From Liolophura sinensis (taxonomy: Eukaryota; Mollusca; Polyplacophora; Chitonida; Chitonidae), in the NCBI RefSeq assembly GCF_032854445.1, contig NC_088299.1:5247001-5311000 (forward strand): 64,000 nucleotides of DNA. The letters are read 5' to 3'. The position numbers and the translations under genes were made by a program. The notes under the pieces are model-generated. The model was not told where the DNA came from and did no database searches. It saw only the letters and a program-made list of their open reading frames with translations. Below, piece by piece: positions 34,501 through 46,880 of this stretch; position 1 is the first letter of the stretch; each line of letters begins with the position of its first letter.

Positions 34501-35955
34501 AAAATGGAATGTTCTGTATATAAGGATCATCAGTCTCTGTCACAGAGATTACCTTATCAAATGAGAACAACCAGACACATTTTTGACCTAGTATTTGGCA
34601 AAGCACGTTCATGTTTGATTTCCTTCTCTCAGTGTATGTATTTTCAGATATTTATCTTTATTGATCTATTTATTTGTTGATGTAGTTATTAATTAAGGCT
34701 GTATGAGTGGAGTAACACTTTATTGAATAGATCTTTAATTTACCCGTAAATGGTAGGAACTTGGTTAATGTATTAGAAATAACACTCTTCCCTACCTGGG
34801 TTTCCAATGCAGTTCTCTCGTTCAATTCTTTATCAGTGTAATGGTAGTTTCAAAACTAGTGTCTGTGTTGACTTATTGGACACTTCCTACATCGGGTTAA
34901 GTGATTAGATTTCCGATTCAAGTCGTGGAATAATTCTTGTTACTATGTGTAAAAGTATCACAGTCAGAGAGGTAAAAACGTACAGAAATGACATGTTCAA
35001 CTCCCAGGACATTGATAACCCTCACTCAAGATAAACAGAGAAGCACGAACACTCTTAGATAAATTCAGTATATAAAATTGAATGTCGTAGGCGTTATCGT
35101 GGGTGGGTGGGGGGGGGGGGGCCTCGTCCACAAAACTGACCGCCTTCGTAAGAGTGAAAAACATGGTAGTTTTAAACAAAACATTCTCTCCATCCAAGGT
35201 AAGATGCAGTTATGTATCTATGTGTCTATGTGAAATTGTTCAACCCCGCTGTTCTTCAGTTCCCGCTATTCAACTTGCAATTTAAAACCAGGTTACATTA
35301 CACGCTTCCTTGTGTTCTAAACAGACAATATTGTATGTGTCCAGTTGTTCAATATCCCCTCTCTAATAATTCATGGATTAGACAAAAACCCCGGTAGACT
35401 GCTTTGGTAATGGACCACTGCAGTTGCGTCATATGTCTTCATTGCTAAGGTCAAAAGTCTTTCCGTTGAATATTGAAATATGCCAAAGAACGCTTGCACG
35501 AACTAATCATATTTGACAGAATATTTCCGATGGAGCCACAACTATCCGTCGCTCTGCGATATACAGTTTGGTACGGATTATCCTTTCCAATCCATGTTTT
35601 TTTCTAGATCTGGGTCAAGCAGTCCTCAGTTCCATGAATACATGAATAGTTTCACCGCACTGCTTTCTAAATTAGGAATCAGAAGGAAAAGAGTATCAAG
35701 TACGTGGGCATTTTGTCTTCATATAGGAAATATGATGGATCTGTTTTCAGGCATCTCTATAAATTGCAGGGCTTAACCGATCCATACAGTAAATGGTCGA
35801 TGAGGAAAACACGTAAGTACCTACAGCACCTCATGAAAACAATCTTTGCAGCCTAACGTAGAGAAATCAAGCTTAAAACTGTGGCATATTACATCTGTTG
35901 CTGAAAAAGATTACTCCAACTGAAGTGATTGTTTCAGTGTAACGCCTATTGCAAC
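34501..35955. other. Unassigned sequence with a G-run
   Basis: No gene or element is supported. The block 35,101-35,121 has G3, G3 and G13 tracts separated by single T and could form a G-quadruplex on the plus strand. Frames that cross it are low complexity. Confidence 0.45.
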
Positions 35956-38100
35956 GATTATTTCAATAGGGATATGTACTTTATTACAATAAGCGTTGCA
36001 ACAGCGGCAAGTTATTATTCAAGAAATAACAAGAGATTAGATAATGGCAATGAGTCCCAGTTTAACGGTACTGTCCATCGGTTACTCGTAGGATCAGCTC
36101 TTCTATACTTTTTAGGTAAACCAAAATATCCTTTAAAAAACATTGTTATGCTTATTACCAAGCAGATGAACTAGTTCTGGAATTAAGCTATGGGCTGGAG
36201 AAAGTGTTGGTATGTGTACACGCGCAGTCGCGAAATCCACGAAGCTTTGTGAACGGGTTGGATTAATTCTGTTATCGTGGGAAACCTTGACCAGTAATGT
36301 GGAGATACTAGTTTAGAAACTACTTAGTAGGCCTACATTATGACGAAACTTCAAAGTGTTATCAGTTAACACTCTGACTATATCACACAGGGATAGTCTT
36401 ACAAGCCTGCACTTGCATGTAATAACACAGTGTTATCTTAGCGTGTGAGGTAGAAGTTACAGGACGAAGACGTGATTCCACATGCAAACAATAAAACCCT
36501 TTTAGTGCGACAAACTATCCTCACATTAGAGGGGAGATACATAACTCCACTTATCCATAATCTATGGACAGTTTTATTAGCTCAAAACCATATATGGAAC
36601 AGTGTAGCAGATAATTGTGTGTATATATGTATATATATATACAACCTAACACATGTATATATCCAGAACACCCGTGGGTCACAGTTCTTAATGAGCCGCT
36701 GCACTCTTCGACCCGTCAAAACAGCCATCCCAGCGATTTTTCCTTGTGAATGATGTCATCACAGGCTAAATTTATCTCGCCATAATTTCTCTAGGACCAA
36801 TACCGTTATTCAAAGCAATTTTTAATTTCGTTTGACCTGAGCTGACATCGCAAGTGTTTTTGTGAAAATAAAAAAAACAAAAACATGTCAATCTATTCAT
36901 TTGCATTCTTTTGCAACAACTTGTCTTAATCTACCAATCTTTTTCCGTCTGAATAAAAAGAACCAATTTTGAAGACACGTCCCTAAGTCAATTGGAACAC
37001 CATATTGGTGTATATTATACGTTGTTAATCAGTACAATGACCAACAGCAATCATCATACTGCTACACAATTTCGGTCCAGTACAACTGTCAACCTTTTTA
37101 TCTCTTCGAAAATTGTTTTAGATAAAATGATATGACTTGTGGCTTATCACGCCAAAGTAAAATATCATTTGGTTGCTGAAATTCGCTTGCAGAACGGAGT
37201 TGCGCTTTTTCAGGAAGTCTTCGGAGAATTCTTTTTGCTTTCTCGACACTGTGTTCATTCGTCTAAACTCCACACCAGAGTCAGCTATCGTAGTAAACTT
37301 TTTTCTTTCTCAGCTGATGGACATTAGACCACACAAGTTTAAATCTTTTCGAAGGCCTAGAAATAGGGGTGCACGATTCACATCTATCCACAGGGTTTAT
37401 CCGTCAGCACGGAGGCGCATAACCGGTCAGGTAAAATCTCCCGCAAGACACAAAAGAGTATTTTTATCTGCTTTTCATTAATCATTCGAAAAAAATTCTA
37501 GACTTCAACCTTTCTCTTCAGCCATTGCAAGTTTTTGCAATTTTGAGTTTTTGAGTTTTTATGGAATATTTTCAGAAAGAGAAAGGACATGATAACGTAC
37601 GAGATCTTGATGACGACATCACCTTACGAATAGAACACACTGGAATTACTTCAACAATCATTGTGCTAAAGCCCAATTAATTTTACACATTTTTGTGCAT
37701 CTCACCTTCGTAAGGTGCGGCAACAGGACACTGTACTGAAAATATGTCTTCAGGATAAATGACACTTGATTTTTGAGAGTAGCTTCAAAATGATTTATTT
37801 GACCACCTCAGGAACGGACAACTCCAGCATCGCCTTTCAACGACGTCTCACTCAGAATCTACTGGTATTTATCACTGCTCTGCCTTTTTCGTCTCTCTCC
37901 TACACCATTACGTTAGATCTTAAACTGTCATCACCATTACTTGGCTCCTTCATGTTTCTTTTCTACTGTTTCTTTCAGCACAATAGATGACTTGCCTGTT
38001 GCCATGAAGGCAGATAGGATGTATATTTCTTTCTACATTGCACTTGATCTAGAATAGAAAGATTATAGAAAAACCGACATCGCGATTGAATGAGGCAACT
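35956..38100. repeat. Second copy of the 29.9-31.9 kb duplicated segment (R5, inverted R3, 37.9 kb part)
   Basis: In order it holds the R5-like part near 36,190-36,380, an inverted R3 fragment at about 37,480-37,600 (TTCAACCTTTCTCTTCAGCC, GGAATATTTTCAGAAAGAG), and the CATTACGTTAGATCTTAAAC part near 37,908. This repeats the order at 30.1, 31.2 and 31.6 kb. Open frames such as 37,173-37,481 (102 codons) have no counterpart in the first copy. Confidence 0.45.
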
Positions 38101-38609
38101 GTCAACATCTGACATTTACTCACTGCAGATAAATGTTTGTAGTTTTAGTACCGTTATTTACTTTAAATTAAAACGAAAAGTATCTCAACAAAACTGGGCA
38201 AAGTTCTCACCTCTGACCATCCCGGAAGCAAATCAACTGAACAAAACATTCTCGTTTACCTTTTACTTACGAGTGTCTTATTTTGCCCTTCGGGTACAAT
38301 ATGTCGTAAGTTATATTTGTTTTAAATAACTCACCACAAACAAAAATGCAGCCAACGTGCATTTCTAGGAACATTTTGTGCAGTCAACTGATAATGACTG
38401 AATGCCAAATGCACAGCAAAATTAAAGAAATACACAGCTAAACTAGTTTCAAAGATTTAAAACAAATGAAACAACGCCTTAAATAGAGGCTGCCAGATGT
38501 AAATTGGGTGTCTGTCATTGATATCCCTAATGCCAATCAAGGGTGATTGGAGTATAGCGAACTAATAAGGCATGCACCCAGACAAAACATGCGATCGATG
38601 AAGAGTGAA

Positions 38610-39000
38610 ACTCTCCTTTTTCTCACACAAATTCCTCATTGCGGTGTCCACATCGATCGAGGTTTCTCTTCTGAGGCTAAGGTTTTGACAAGCAAAAGCA
38701 CACTTGACGAATAAATTACAATTATATTTTAAACACTTGGTTATTTGGGGCATAAATGAGTTTTAGCAGACACGCAACGAAACCTCGGCATAAGCAAATT
38801 TGCTGAGAGCACAAACAAAAAAGCACACGATTGGAAGTGATAATGTAGAGGAAAATCAGTAGAGGAGGCTAATTACATCGATCGTGTTTTACATGTGGTG
38901 CATACAAAATACTAAGAAAACTGTTTGTGAAATATATCGGGGCAGAAATGGTTCTCTCTGCTGCTTGTTTACCTGCCCTTTTAAGAACAAAGGCAGCTAA
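38610..39000 (+). repeat. Beta module R2, unit 2
   Basis: Shared words: CACATCGATCGAGGTTTCTC against CTACATCGATCCAAGTTTCTC (48,126); TTTTGACAAGCAAAAGCACA; GTTATTTGGGGCATAAATGA against TTATCTGGGGCATATCTGTT (60,699). The upstream part of R2 is missing. Confidence 0.5.
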
Positions 39001-39737
39001 CATGTTAAAGGCACATAAGATTTAAACATGTCGGTAAAAGAAGACTTTAAGAGTCAATGAGGTACAGATATAGTTTAACTAGTTTAGTGATTTTTAAATG
39101 GTGTTGCACGTAATTCCGGATTTTCATGGCCGGAATAGTTCAACAGGAATAACTACCCAAAAGGCAAAGAAAGTTTTGACATGATGGCAGAAACAAAATG
39201 AAGACGCTTCAGCTCACAATGGCTTTTATATTCTATACAGAGAGAAAACATATGTAACGATCTATCCGTAAAAGGACATCAGGTCTTGGAAATCATCAGA
39301 CGATACATTCTTAAAGTTACAGACCCATTAAGATCACCTATTCGTTTCCAATCCCCCTTCATTGACAATGAATCGTCCAGAGGATAGCAATGCCTATCAG
39401 TTGACATCTACCAGACATCAATACATAGATTCCAATATATTTTCATCACAAAGAACAATGGTGCCTCTGTTTTAATCCAAAGTTTTGTAGTTTTTCAATA
39501 AGTGTGAAAACACATACGTAAGTGGTACGTTTCTCGGACTGTAGTAACACTGGAACAAAGTATTAAACAGCTATAAATTGGCCACTAAGTCACTATGTAT
39601 TTCAAGTGCAATGTTTTAGGACACTGTGCAGTATTTAACTGCCTAGTGTGCAAATTTGTAAAGCGGGTTCATTTTACTGTTTTATTGACTTTAACAGTCA
39701 TAATATTACTCAGGTAATATTTCACTCCCTAATTCTA

Positions 39738-39840
39738 CATATTTATTTATTTGATTAGTGTTTAACGCCGTACTCAACAACGTTCCATATATCCATGTAT
39801 AGACGCGGTCAAGTTTATGGGGAAACCGGAGAATACACAT
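39738..39840 (-). mobile_element. SINE family A, tail-side fragment
   Basis: TTATTTATTTGATTAGTGTT and TAACGCCGTACTCAACAACG start at 39,742, followed by a shortened body ending at GGGGAAACCGGAGAATAC. The tRNA head is absent. Reverse orientation. Confidence 0.6.
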
Positions 39841-40079
39841 GTAGCACGTTCTTTTGTTATATTCTTGTTCAACTACCATGCAAAAGAAATGGTAGTATTT
39901 ACAGGAAAAAGTTCGCGCAAACAGTTGAGAAGTGTTTCAGGGCCATTCAAAAGATTACAGATGCCGTGGACACAACTCTTACATTACAATATCCGACAAA
40001 AGAAATGGAGATAATAGCACAACAATTTGGGAATGTGTTTTGTAAATGTTAAGACAGATCGTATACTGGGTTGAAAAAA

Positions 40080-40680
40080 AAATAATGGCAGTGGTACATG
40101 GTGTAGGTAATTAAAAGTGACAATTATATTTTAAGGTTTAATGTAATATTACAGACCAAAGGACGCAAAAAATGGAACGGTGGCAAACTGAATCCCGGCG
40201 AGATATCATCCAAAATCGATTGCCGAGTTGGTCGATCATGTTGTCGTAAAATAACTAGTTTCATTGATCCATCCGATGTTTGTGCAATACTTTTTTCGGC
40301 AGTCCGATGTTATTGTGGCAACAAGCCTAGGTTGTCAAATAATTCTCATGTCTTCTATCCGTGAGCTGATGACATGCTGAAGATCTCGCCATTTGTCATG
40401 TCAGGGTGTCTTTCTACAAATTCATCTTCGCACGCAGAATTCTGTCTGACCCCATAACAAAAAAAACTCTAATGATCTTCTGTATTTGACACAAACGAAA
40501 AACTACGGCTGACATTACGGAAAAGGCTGGAGTCATGTTAAGAATTCCGCCCAATGTAAATCAAAGAAGATGACATGAAAACCCTCCCTCGAACATTGTG
40601 TGAGGTTTTACATGGCTTCGTGGTGTTAATACTTGTGTTAGGATGGTCTCCTAGCTTGCATTGTAAAATCAAGGGGCCAA
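40080..40680 (+). repeat. Beta module R3, unit 2, first copy
   Basis: GAGCTGATGACATGCTGAAG (40,362) and GGCTGGAGTCATGTTAAGAA (40,523) correspond to CTCATGACGTGATGGAG and GGTTGGGGCCATGTCAGGAA near 56,043 and 56,204. CCTCCCTCGAACATTGTGTG corresponds to CCCTCTCTCGTGCCTTGCGT. No open frame is conserved. Confidence 0.5.
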
Positions 40681-40989
40681 AACAGACATTCGTATGGCAG
40701 CTGTCAGTAAAAGCGGACGTTTCAGTTCAGTAATCGCAAGACCAATTCCTAAAACCAACCTTCAACACAAACCACCAGATTTGAGAAAGTACATAAAATA
40801 TGAAATTAAGACAGATATATGCAAAGACAAGCAATCAATAGATTTAACTGATGTTAGGAAGACACAAGGAATTTAGGAGAACAAAACAAACCCGTATCAA
40901 AATAGTTAAAAATGCTGAACCAAGTTGTCAAGAGATTTCATATGCCGTATATATATTACTATATCCGAAATAGGAAGCGGCAATTCGGT

Positions 40990-41700
40990 TATGTGTTTTT
41001 CTGATTATTAACACAAATCGTCTCTGGGGCTGGCAAAAATAATGACAGAGGAAGATGGTGTTGGCGATTACAGGTTTAATAATAATTAACAGTCTGAAGT
41101 AATATTTCAGTGGAAAGGATGCGAAAAAAAGGAACAGGGTCTAGCAGATTCTGGATGAAATATCATTAAATAAATTAACTGGCCAATCGTGTTGTGGTAA
41201 AATAACTAGTTTAAGTTATTTGTTGGATGTTTTTTGCACTACTTTTTCGGTCAGTGTGACGTCAAGGTATCAATGAACCTAAAGCTTTATTTAAAAGTAG
41301 GATGCCAACTTGTCATATAATTGTACTGTTTCCTTTTCATGACATGACGACGTAATGAAGATCCCGTCATTTATCATGTCGCGATGTCTGTTTTTTTTTA
41401 CAAATCCGTCTTCACCAGGAGATGTCCTCCGCGTGGACTTTTCCAAAACTGTACCAAATTCTCTTTTAAGCAAACAGAAAACCAGTAATGGAGACCAAAG
41501 AAGAAAAGTGGAATTGTATCAAAAATTTCTCTTAGTGTTTACAGAAGAAGGCATAAAAACGATCCCACGCGCCCTTGCGTGATGTTTTACATTTTCTTGG
41601 TGCGGTTCTGCGTTAAAGAGGAAAACCCGCTGATAAATTAAAGCCATTGTTAATACTTGCTCTAAGTAGGCCTCCCAATGCATTTAAACCGGCACCGCAC
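40990..41700 (+). repeat. Beta module R3, unit 2, second copy
   Basis: A second R3 follows directly after the first. GACGACGTAATGAAGATCCC (41,347), TTTATCATGTCGCGATGTCT, ATCCGTCTTCACCAGGAG and CGCCCTTGCGTGATGTTTTA (41,570) match the copy at 56.0-56.3 kb closely. The doubling of R3 here is one reason unit 2 is longer than unit 4. Confidence 0.55.
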
Positions 41701-41953
41701 AACCTAGGTGTCAAGACAGACATTCGTATGCCAGCCGTCAACCAGAACTGACGTTCCAGATCAAAAGTGGTAAGGTCAATTCCCGGCACAACGTTCAACA
41801 AAAACCAGTGAAAAACTAAAAAAGTATAAACAATTTTCAGTGTTGTTCGAAAGACCTAGTGGATGCTCTTGGCAAATGAATTAAATCAGTGTCCAGGTCG
41901 ATTACCATGCCCGCTTGAGGTTTTCGATAATAAAAACATGGATGTCCAACTCG

Positions 41954-42016
41954 ACCCCTCCCCCCCCACCCCCCACCCTCCATCCCAACTCCCAACCCCC
42001 CCCCCCCCCAAAAAAA
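41954..42016. repeat. C-rich low-complexity tract ending in C14 then A7
   Basis: Repeated C-tracts (C4 to C14) with short A/T spacers; the last run is 41,996-42,009. The minus strand is a G-quadruplex candidate. No gene. Confidence 0.9.
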
Positions 42017-42159
42017 TGCACTCTCATAGCTGAAAGCAATGTACTGAGCCTACAAAACGTAAAAGCACATGTCCAAAAACAGAGTTACTCACAAAAACTT
42101 GTGCCATTATGCCGAAGAATATTGTTTTGCAAGTGGTCTACTTCACTGCGATTCAACGA

Positions 42160-42360
42160 TACTTGAATTAGTTTCCTTGGACCATTTTTAAGTCTTGAAA
42201 ATATAATTGTAATTTCTTGAACAGATGCGTTTTTATTTGTCAAAAACTCCTACTTCCAAGAGAAATTGGATCGATGTAGACACTGAAAATAAGGCATATG
42301 TTTGCAGAAAAGGAGATTTTCTAGTCTTCGCAGATGACATTTTTCGTATGAGCTCGTCTT
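42160..42360 (-). repeat. Beta module R2, short inverted copy within unit 2
   Basis: TTGTCAAAAACTCCTACTTC, GGATCGATGTAGACACTG and CTAGTCTTCGCAGATGACAT match the reverse complement of R2 at 60.55-60.66 kb and the inverted copy at 33.64-33.74 kb. Confidence 0.5.
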
Positions 42361-42543
42361 CTTAGTTCACGTTACGCTATTGGCAGGTACCCTAGTGTTT
42401 CTGGAATTTGGCACAGATATAAGTAGTGTTGGAAGTAGAAAATTACACTTCTGTGAAAGGCCTTTGGAACAGTAAAGACATGAGCATGTTGTTTATTAGA
42501 TGGTCTAACCTTTTTAAAAAAAAGTTACTCAATATGCCTGTTA

Positions 42544-42547
<4 letters not shown>

Positions 42548-42614
<67 letters not shown>
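42548..42614. repeat. (TA)n microsatellite, 67 bp
   Basis: Uninterrupted alternating T/A from 42,548 to 42,614. It can extrude as a cruciform and is expected to vary in length. Open frames across it on both strands (Ile-Tyr repeats) are artefacts. Confidence 0.97.
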
Positions 42615-42617
<3 letters not shown>

Positions 42618-42659
42618 CTAAAATGAGCAGACCAGGTGTCCCAAATTTTAGAAGAACTA

Positions 42660-42940
42660 GGGTAATACGTGGAAAATTTATTATGGTGGCAAGTAGATAT
42701 CGTCGGGAAATATAACAATGGTGGTTCTTGTTTAAAATACTGACTAACTGTTTATTACAAATTATTGTATTTATTTCTACAGATGTGTCTGCAAAATCTG
42801 TTCCTTTCTTCAATTAGTTGAAGTCATGTACATTACCATAGGTTGTTACCAAGAAAAGAAAACTGGGAACATAAACATGTCTTTCTTTCTTTTGGGCAAA
42901 CTCGTACGATGTCTCGACTAAGACAAATTTAAATTGTTCC
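42660..42940 (+). repeat. Beta module R3b
   Basis: GGGCAAACTCGTACGATGTC near 42,894 matches TTGGCACAAGTTCTTATGATG near 56,833. A related stretch occurs near 52,070 (TTTGCAAAAACAGTTTAAG) and 56,765 (ACTAAAAGCAGTTTAAGG). It lies between R3 and R4 in each unit. Similarity is modest. Confidence 0.35.
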
Positions 42941-43003
42941 AAATATATGTTAATGATCAGTTTAGGGATAGGTGATAAAATTATCAATAAGCTACAGAGT
43001 TCC

Positions 43004-43294
43004 ATATTAATATATTTATTTATTTATTTGATTGGTGTTTTACGCCGTACTCAAGAGTATTTCACTTATACGGCGGCGGCTAGCATTATGGTGGGTGGAA
43101 ACTGGGCACAGCCCAGGGGAAACCCACGACCATCCGCAGGTTGCTGGCAGACCTTCCCACGTACGGCCGGAGAGGAAGCCAGCATGAACTGGACTTGAAC
43201 TCACAGCGACCGCATTGGTGAGTGACTCCTGGGTCATTACGCTGCGCTAGAGCGCTAACCGACTGAGCCACGGAGGCCCCTATATATTAATATA
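43004..43294 (-). mobile_element. SINE family A, intact-looking full-length copy with target-site duplication
   Basis: The element spans 43,015-43,280 and is flanked by an exact 11-bp direct repeat, ATATTAATATA (43,004-43,014 and 43,284-43,294). Read on the minus strand, a tRNA-like head starts at GGGGCCTCCGTGGCTCAG with an A box and a B box. A conserved body follows (CCTGCGGATGGTCGTGGG), then the tail GTGAAATACTCTTGAGTACG, GGCGTAAAACACCAATCAAA and a (TAAA)n end. SINEs depend on a partner LINE for copying and carry no protein. Of the nine places with this family here, it is the least mutated and so probably the youngest. The 11-bp duplication fits target-primed reverse transcription. Confidence 0.9.
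43191..43270 (-). promoter_or_regulatory. Internal RNA polymerase III promoter (A and B boxes) of the SINE
   Basis: The A box TGGCTCAGTCGGTTAG is the reverse complement of 43,255-43,270. The B box GAGTTCAAGTCC is the reverse complement of 43,191-43,202. Both agree with the tRNA-type consensus (TRGYNNARNNG and GGTTCRANYCC) with few changes, so this copy may still be transcribable. Confidence 0.7.
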
Positions 43295-43309
43295 AGAGTG
43301 GAGTGTCTT

Positions 43310-44680
43310 GACCTAGTGTAGCACGATAAAGCTGCCCATGGTTAACTACGGTTACTGTATGTAACCGTTCCAAAGTGAGAAGTCTACAGTTGGCTGCATG
43401 AAACTTCCCACTAAAGCGTTTCCATTGTTTACTCACTTTCATCCATTGTACAGCAGGGGCTAAGATAACATTGTGTTAAAGGGTGCAGACTGATGAGACA
43501 AAGCCCTTGTCGTCTGAACAGTGCGCTAAATGACAACAGTTGGAGCACTCGTCGTAATGTATTAAGTGGTTTTTAAAATGTTCGGGTAACATTGTTGTCA
43601 GGGAATCCCACGATGATAGAATCGTTTTTCATGATGACTACTGCCGCTAGGCAAGAATTTGACGTTAATCCCTAATCTATGGTTATTTTCCAAAGATAAC
43701 ATATCTTTCAGCGTCACAATGGTCGTATTTATGGGCACCTCAAAATGCTCAATTACTAATAATATTAGTAATAATAATAATACTTGCATGATCTATCCTG
43801 CAAGTATCAGGAACATTTCCGGCATTGAAGCCACTTTATATGGAGCAATTTGAATAGCAAACTGAAACACGTGCCTAGCACAGAGAGCTATTTACATGAT
43901 AAAATCACAAAGTTTAGAAACAGTTTACGACACGACCAGACACGTAGGGTAAATACATACAAATGACAAATGAAAAATTAACCTGGACAATATACGTTTC
44001 ACTTGGAAATACTTAAACGATATTGTAACTAATATGGTAATAGACCACATGGTGCATATATTCTATTACGAGATTAGTCTGTGCTAAGCCACAGCCCGTT
44101 TTCAGGATCCATCACTACAGTTACTTTTTGCCTTGAGTGAATGCTTACTCTGTGGGTTAATTAGCCTTTGTAATGTATTATTGTACCTAAACACAGATCC
44201 GTCATATTTTTCAGCCTTGGGATAAAATGGTTATTTAATGCATTTCTGATCTCCATTAAACAGTTTTTTTGTGCTCTTAATCTGAAAGACAGTGGGAATG
44301 AAATGGGATTTTATGTATTCATGAAACTGAGGACTGGCTCACCAGTGTGCCGAAAAATTGATCCAAATATGATGATCCTACGAACTTAATATCGATGTGG
44401 CTTCATCAGAATATTCTGCCCTGTATGAGATGTGCCTGCATCCGTCCTCTGGAACACTTTAATACGGAACGAAAAGACTTTTGACATAGTGAATGAAGCC
44501 ACATGACGCAACAGCTTTTTGCACAATGCAACAATGCGGTATTTGAGTCTCGAATCAATATACAGATAAGAAAACTTGTCAGCAGAGAAAGGTCCCGAAA
44601 ATGTTTGTTTGGAATTCTCAGAGACACACGTCTTAAAACCCAAACTTATAACTGATAACACTATTGTCTCATTTGACTCA
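43310..44680 (+). repeat. Beta module R4, unit 2
   Basis: The first half matches copy 1 (28.4-28.8 kb). The second half matches unit 3: GCCTTTGTAATGTATTATTG (44,165) against GCCTCTGTAATGTATATTGG (53,470), and GATAAAATGGTTATTTAATG against GACAAAATGGTTATTTAATA. TGACGCAACAGCTTTTTGCA (44,507) matches CTGACGCAACATTTTTTTAC (53,738). Open frames of 73-91 codons on the minus strand are not kept in unit 3. Confidence 0.55.
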
Positions 44681-46765
44681 TTTCAGTTGAAGCGTTTGGT
44701 ATTAAATACTGGTTCCATGTTAACCTTGAGTCGAGGCGTCGTATAATGTGAAATATTATAAAAATCTGGCCTATTTAATCCGTGGTTTTAAGACTGTATA
44801 CACGAGGTGGAATAACGGCTCGTGGATCTAATAAAACACGGTGTAATAAACGGTGATATATTTTTTTAAAAAGCAAATTTGTCATTCCCCATGCCTTTCT
44901 CCAACTTGACTCATGACAGGAAAAGCGTGTGGTATTTGTTTATCTAGCGGGCTCGCATAGCGTCAAACAGACCGACCTATTTCATGAAAACAGGAACCTA
45001 TTTATCCGTTCGTTTAGAACAATTTAATAACGGTGAAGCTGACCAGATTTAATCCATCGCCAATAACCAAGATGATTACTTTGTATTGATTCATATTGTT
45101 AAAGGTAAAGAAAACAATAACATGAGGTATATGCCAGATGAAAGACCATTTAACATTGTCCATAAAAATAACTTAATATATTTTTTAGAGTTTTTTTCAA
45201 CCTAGTAAAATGCATTTGAAAGTTTCGTATTCAACGTGGCCTTTTCTAGCGATATTGGGGCCAGTAACATCACATCAGGTTTTTGCCACTTAATACACAT
45301 ACTTTCATATTTCACCATTAAAATGCATATACATATAGATTTATGAATACCAAATGAGCTTTGAAGCGAGCTATTTTAAGCAAAAATTATGGGTGTGACG
45401 TCGCTGGTACCTTCTGGTTCACTACAGACTGCCGTAGAATCCGATGTTTTTAAACAATTTTACTCGGTTGGAAAAATTCTAAAAAATAAATGGAACAATT
45501 TTCTATGACAGTTTTTACTGGTCTTTCATCTGATAGATACTTTATTTTAGTGTTTTCATTGCTTTAAAAAAAATACAGGATGAAGAGTAAAACCAGAACG
45601 GCGATGGCATCGGTTAGTAGGCAATTGGTCACACTTGGTGTCCTTGTCAATTTACCTCAGCTAAGAGTTTATTTTCATAATTTAATACTTGAATATAATT
45701 AACTTAAAAACTTCCTATTACTATGACCCAATCAAGTTAAGGTATACACGCGCAGTGATATTAATTGTCATTTATTAGTCATCACTATTCTAGTGTAACG
45801 GAAGATGTCTTGATATCATCACATTTCATAAATATTGAAATAAAAAACAATGAAAAATTACCAATCCTCTGAAACTGTTAACCCACCAGAAGAATACTGG
45901 TTTATGCTTGTATATAAACTACTGTCGGGGACGTATACCATTTGTATTTTTAAAAAAATCAAGGTATTCCACCAGCAAATCATCCTCAAAAAGGAGCTTT
46001 AATTCCTCTTCGGTGTTTCTACCACGTAGGATAAATCTCCCCGTTGAATTATAAACGTCATGACATTGTTTCGCAAGTGATTTCAACTATATGTGGACAT
46101 CAATGTCTGTTTTCTATGCACAGTTATGAGTAACAAACCAAAGATAACATTTGTACAGCCCATCATGAAAAGATAAATATTTGGAATTACTTTGGAATTT
46201 GAACAATCTTAAAGATACCACGTTAGATACAAGAGCATGATTTCTTGCATACTGTCCATTCGGAATACTGGAGAGTTATATGTTTGTGAAAGGTTTTTCT
46301 TCAATATTACGAAACAATAGCCAGCGTCATCTGTTATGTGACCCAAATCTTTTTCAACACGGCCCTCTTTGTGGGCATATGGCCGGATGACGGATAACAC
46401 AGCCGGAACAGCGTCCATAAACTCATATTTGCACGTGCTTCAAAGGACTTCTTACAACTAGATAAGAAATCTTTCAACTTCGGTGCAGCAGTGAGGTGTA
46501 ATTTTTTCATGTAGAAAACAAACAAAATTTGCTTAAATACGAAGTACAATTTCTGACGAACATGTGTGTGAAAAATTGGTGTGATGGGATTTATACTTTT
46601 TGTTTCATCAAAAGACAAAAGTTGGGTCAAAAAGCAGATTATGCTATTTTAAAGTATCGTGTTGGTTCGCGCAATCATGTCTGTATAAATAAAAAAAAAA
46701 TGAAATCATTTGGAAGTGCAGAGGAACTCTACCTTATTATTATTTCAATGTTTGTAACAGATTGT
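44681..46765. other. Unassigned sequence, probably an insertion in beta unit 2
   Basis: The distance between R4 and R2 is only about 0.6 kb in unit 3 but over 3 kb here, so much of this is extra sequence. On the minus strand around 46,210-46,520 two overlapping frames (69 and 98 codons) have mixed, protein-like composition with a possible frameshift between them. I recognise no family, and the evidence is too weak for a gene call. Confidence 0.35.
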
Positions 46766-46880
46766 CAGCGATTGTCCAGTGGTAACATGCATTTCTTGAA
46801 ACCGTCATGTCGAGTAGGGTCACAAGTTTGATTCCTTTAACTGAATTGGTTTCTTTTAGTGCCGAACAAAGTGAGGTCAG
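46766..46880 (+). mobile_element. Possible tRNA-derived SINE head (a different family)
   Basis: TGTCCAGTGGTAACATGC near 46,774 resembles an A box and CACAAGTTTGATTCC near 46,821 a B box, about 35-40 bases apart as in tRNA genes. The stretch cannot fold into a complete tRNA by eye, so a SINE head or tRNA relic is more likely than a working tRNA. Confidence 0.3.

Noticed and set aside
34235-34564. 109-codon forward frame as a gene
   Set aside because: It lies mostly inside a SINE family B copy and runs into its (CACT)n tail.
42426-42813. Ile-Tyr repeat proteins on both strands
   Set aside because: These are translations of the (TA)n microsatellite.
46766-46880. Functional tRNA gene
   Set aside because: A- and B-box-like words are present, but I could not fold a paired acceptor stem or anticodon arm. 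It fits a SINE head or relic better.
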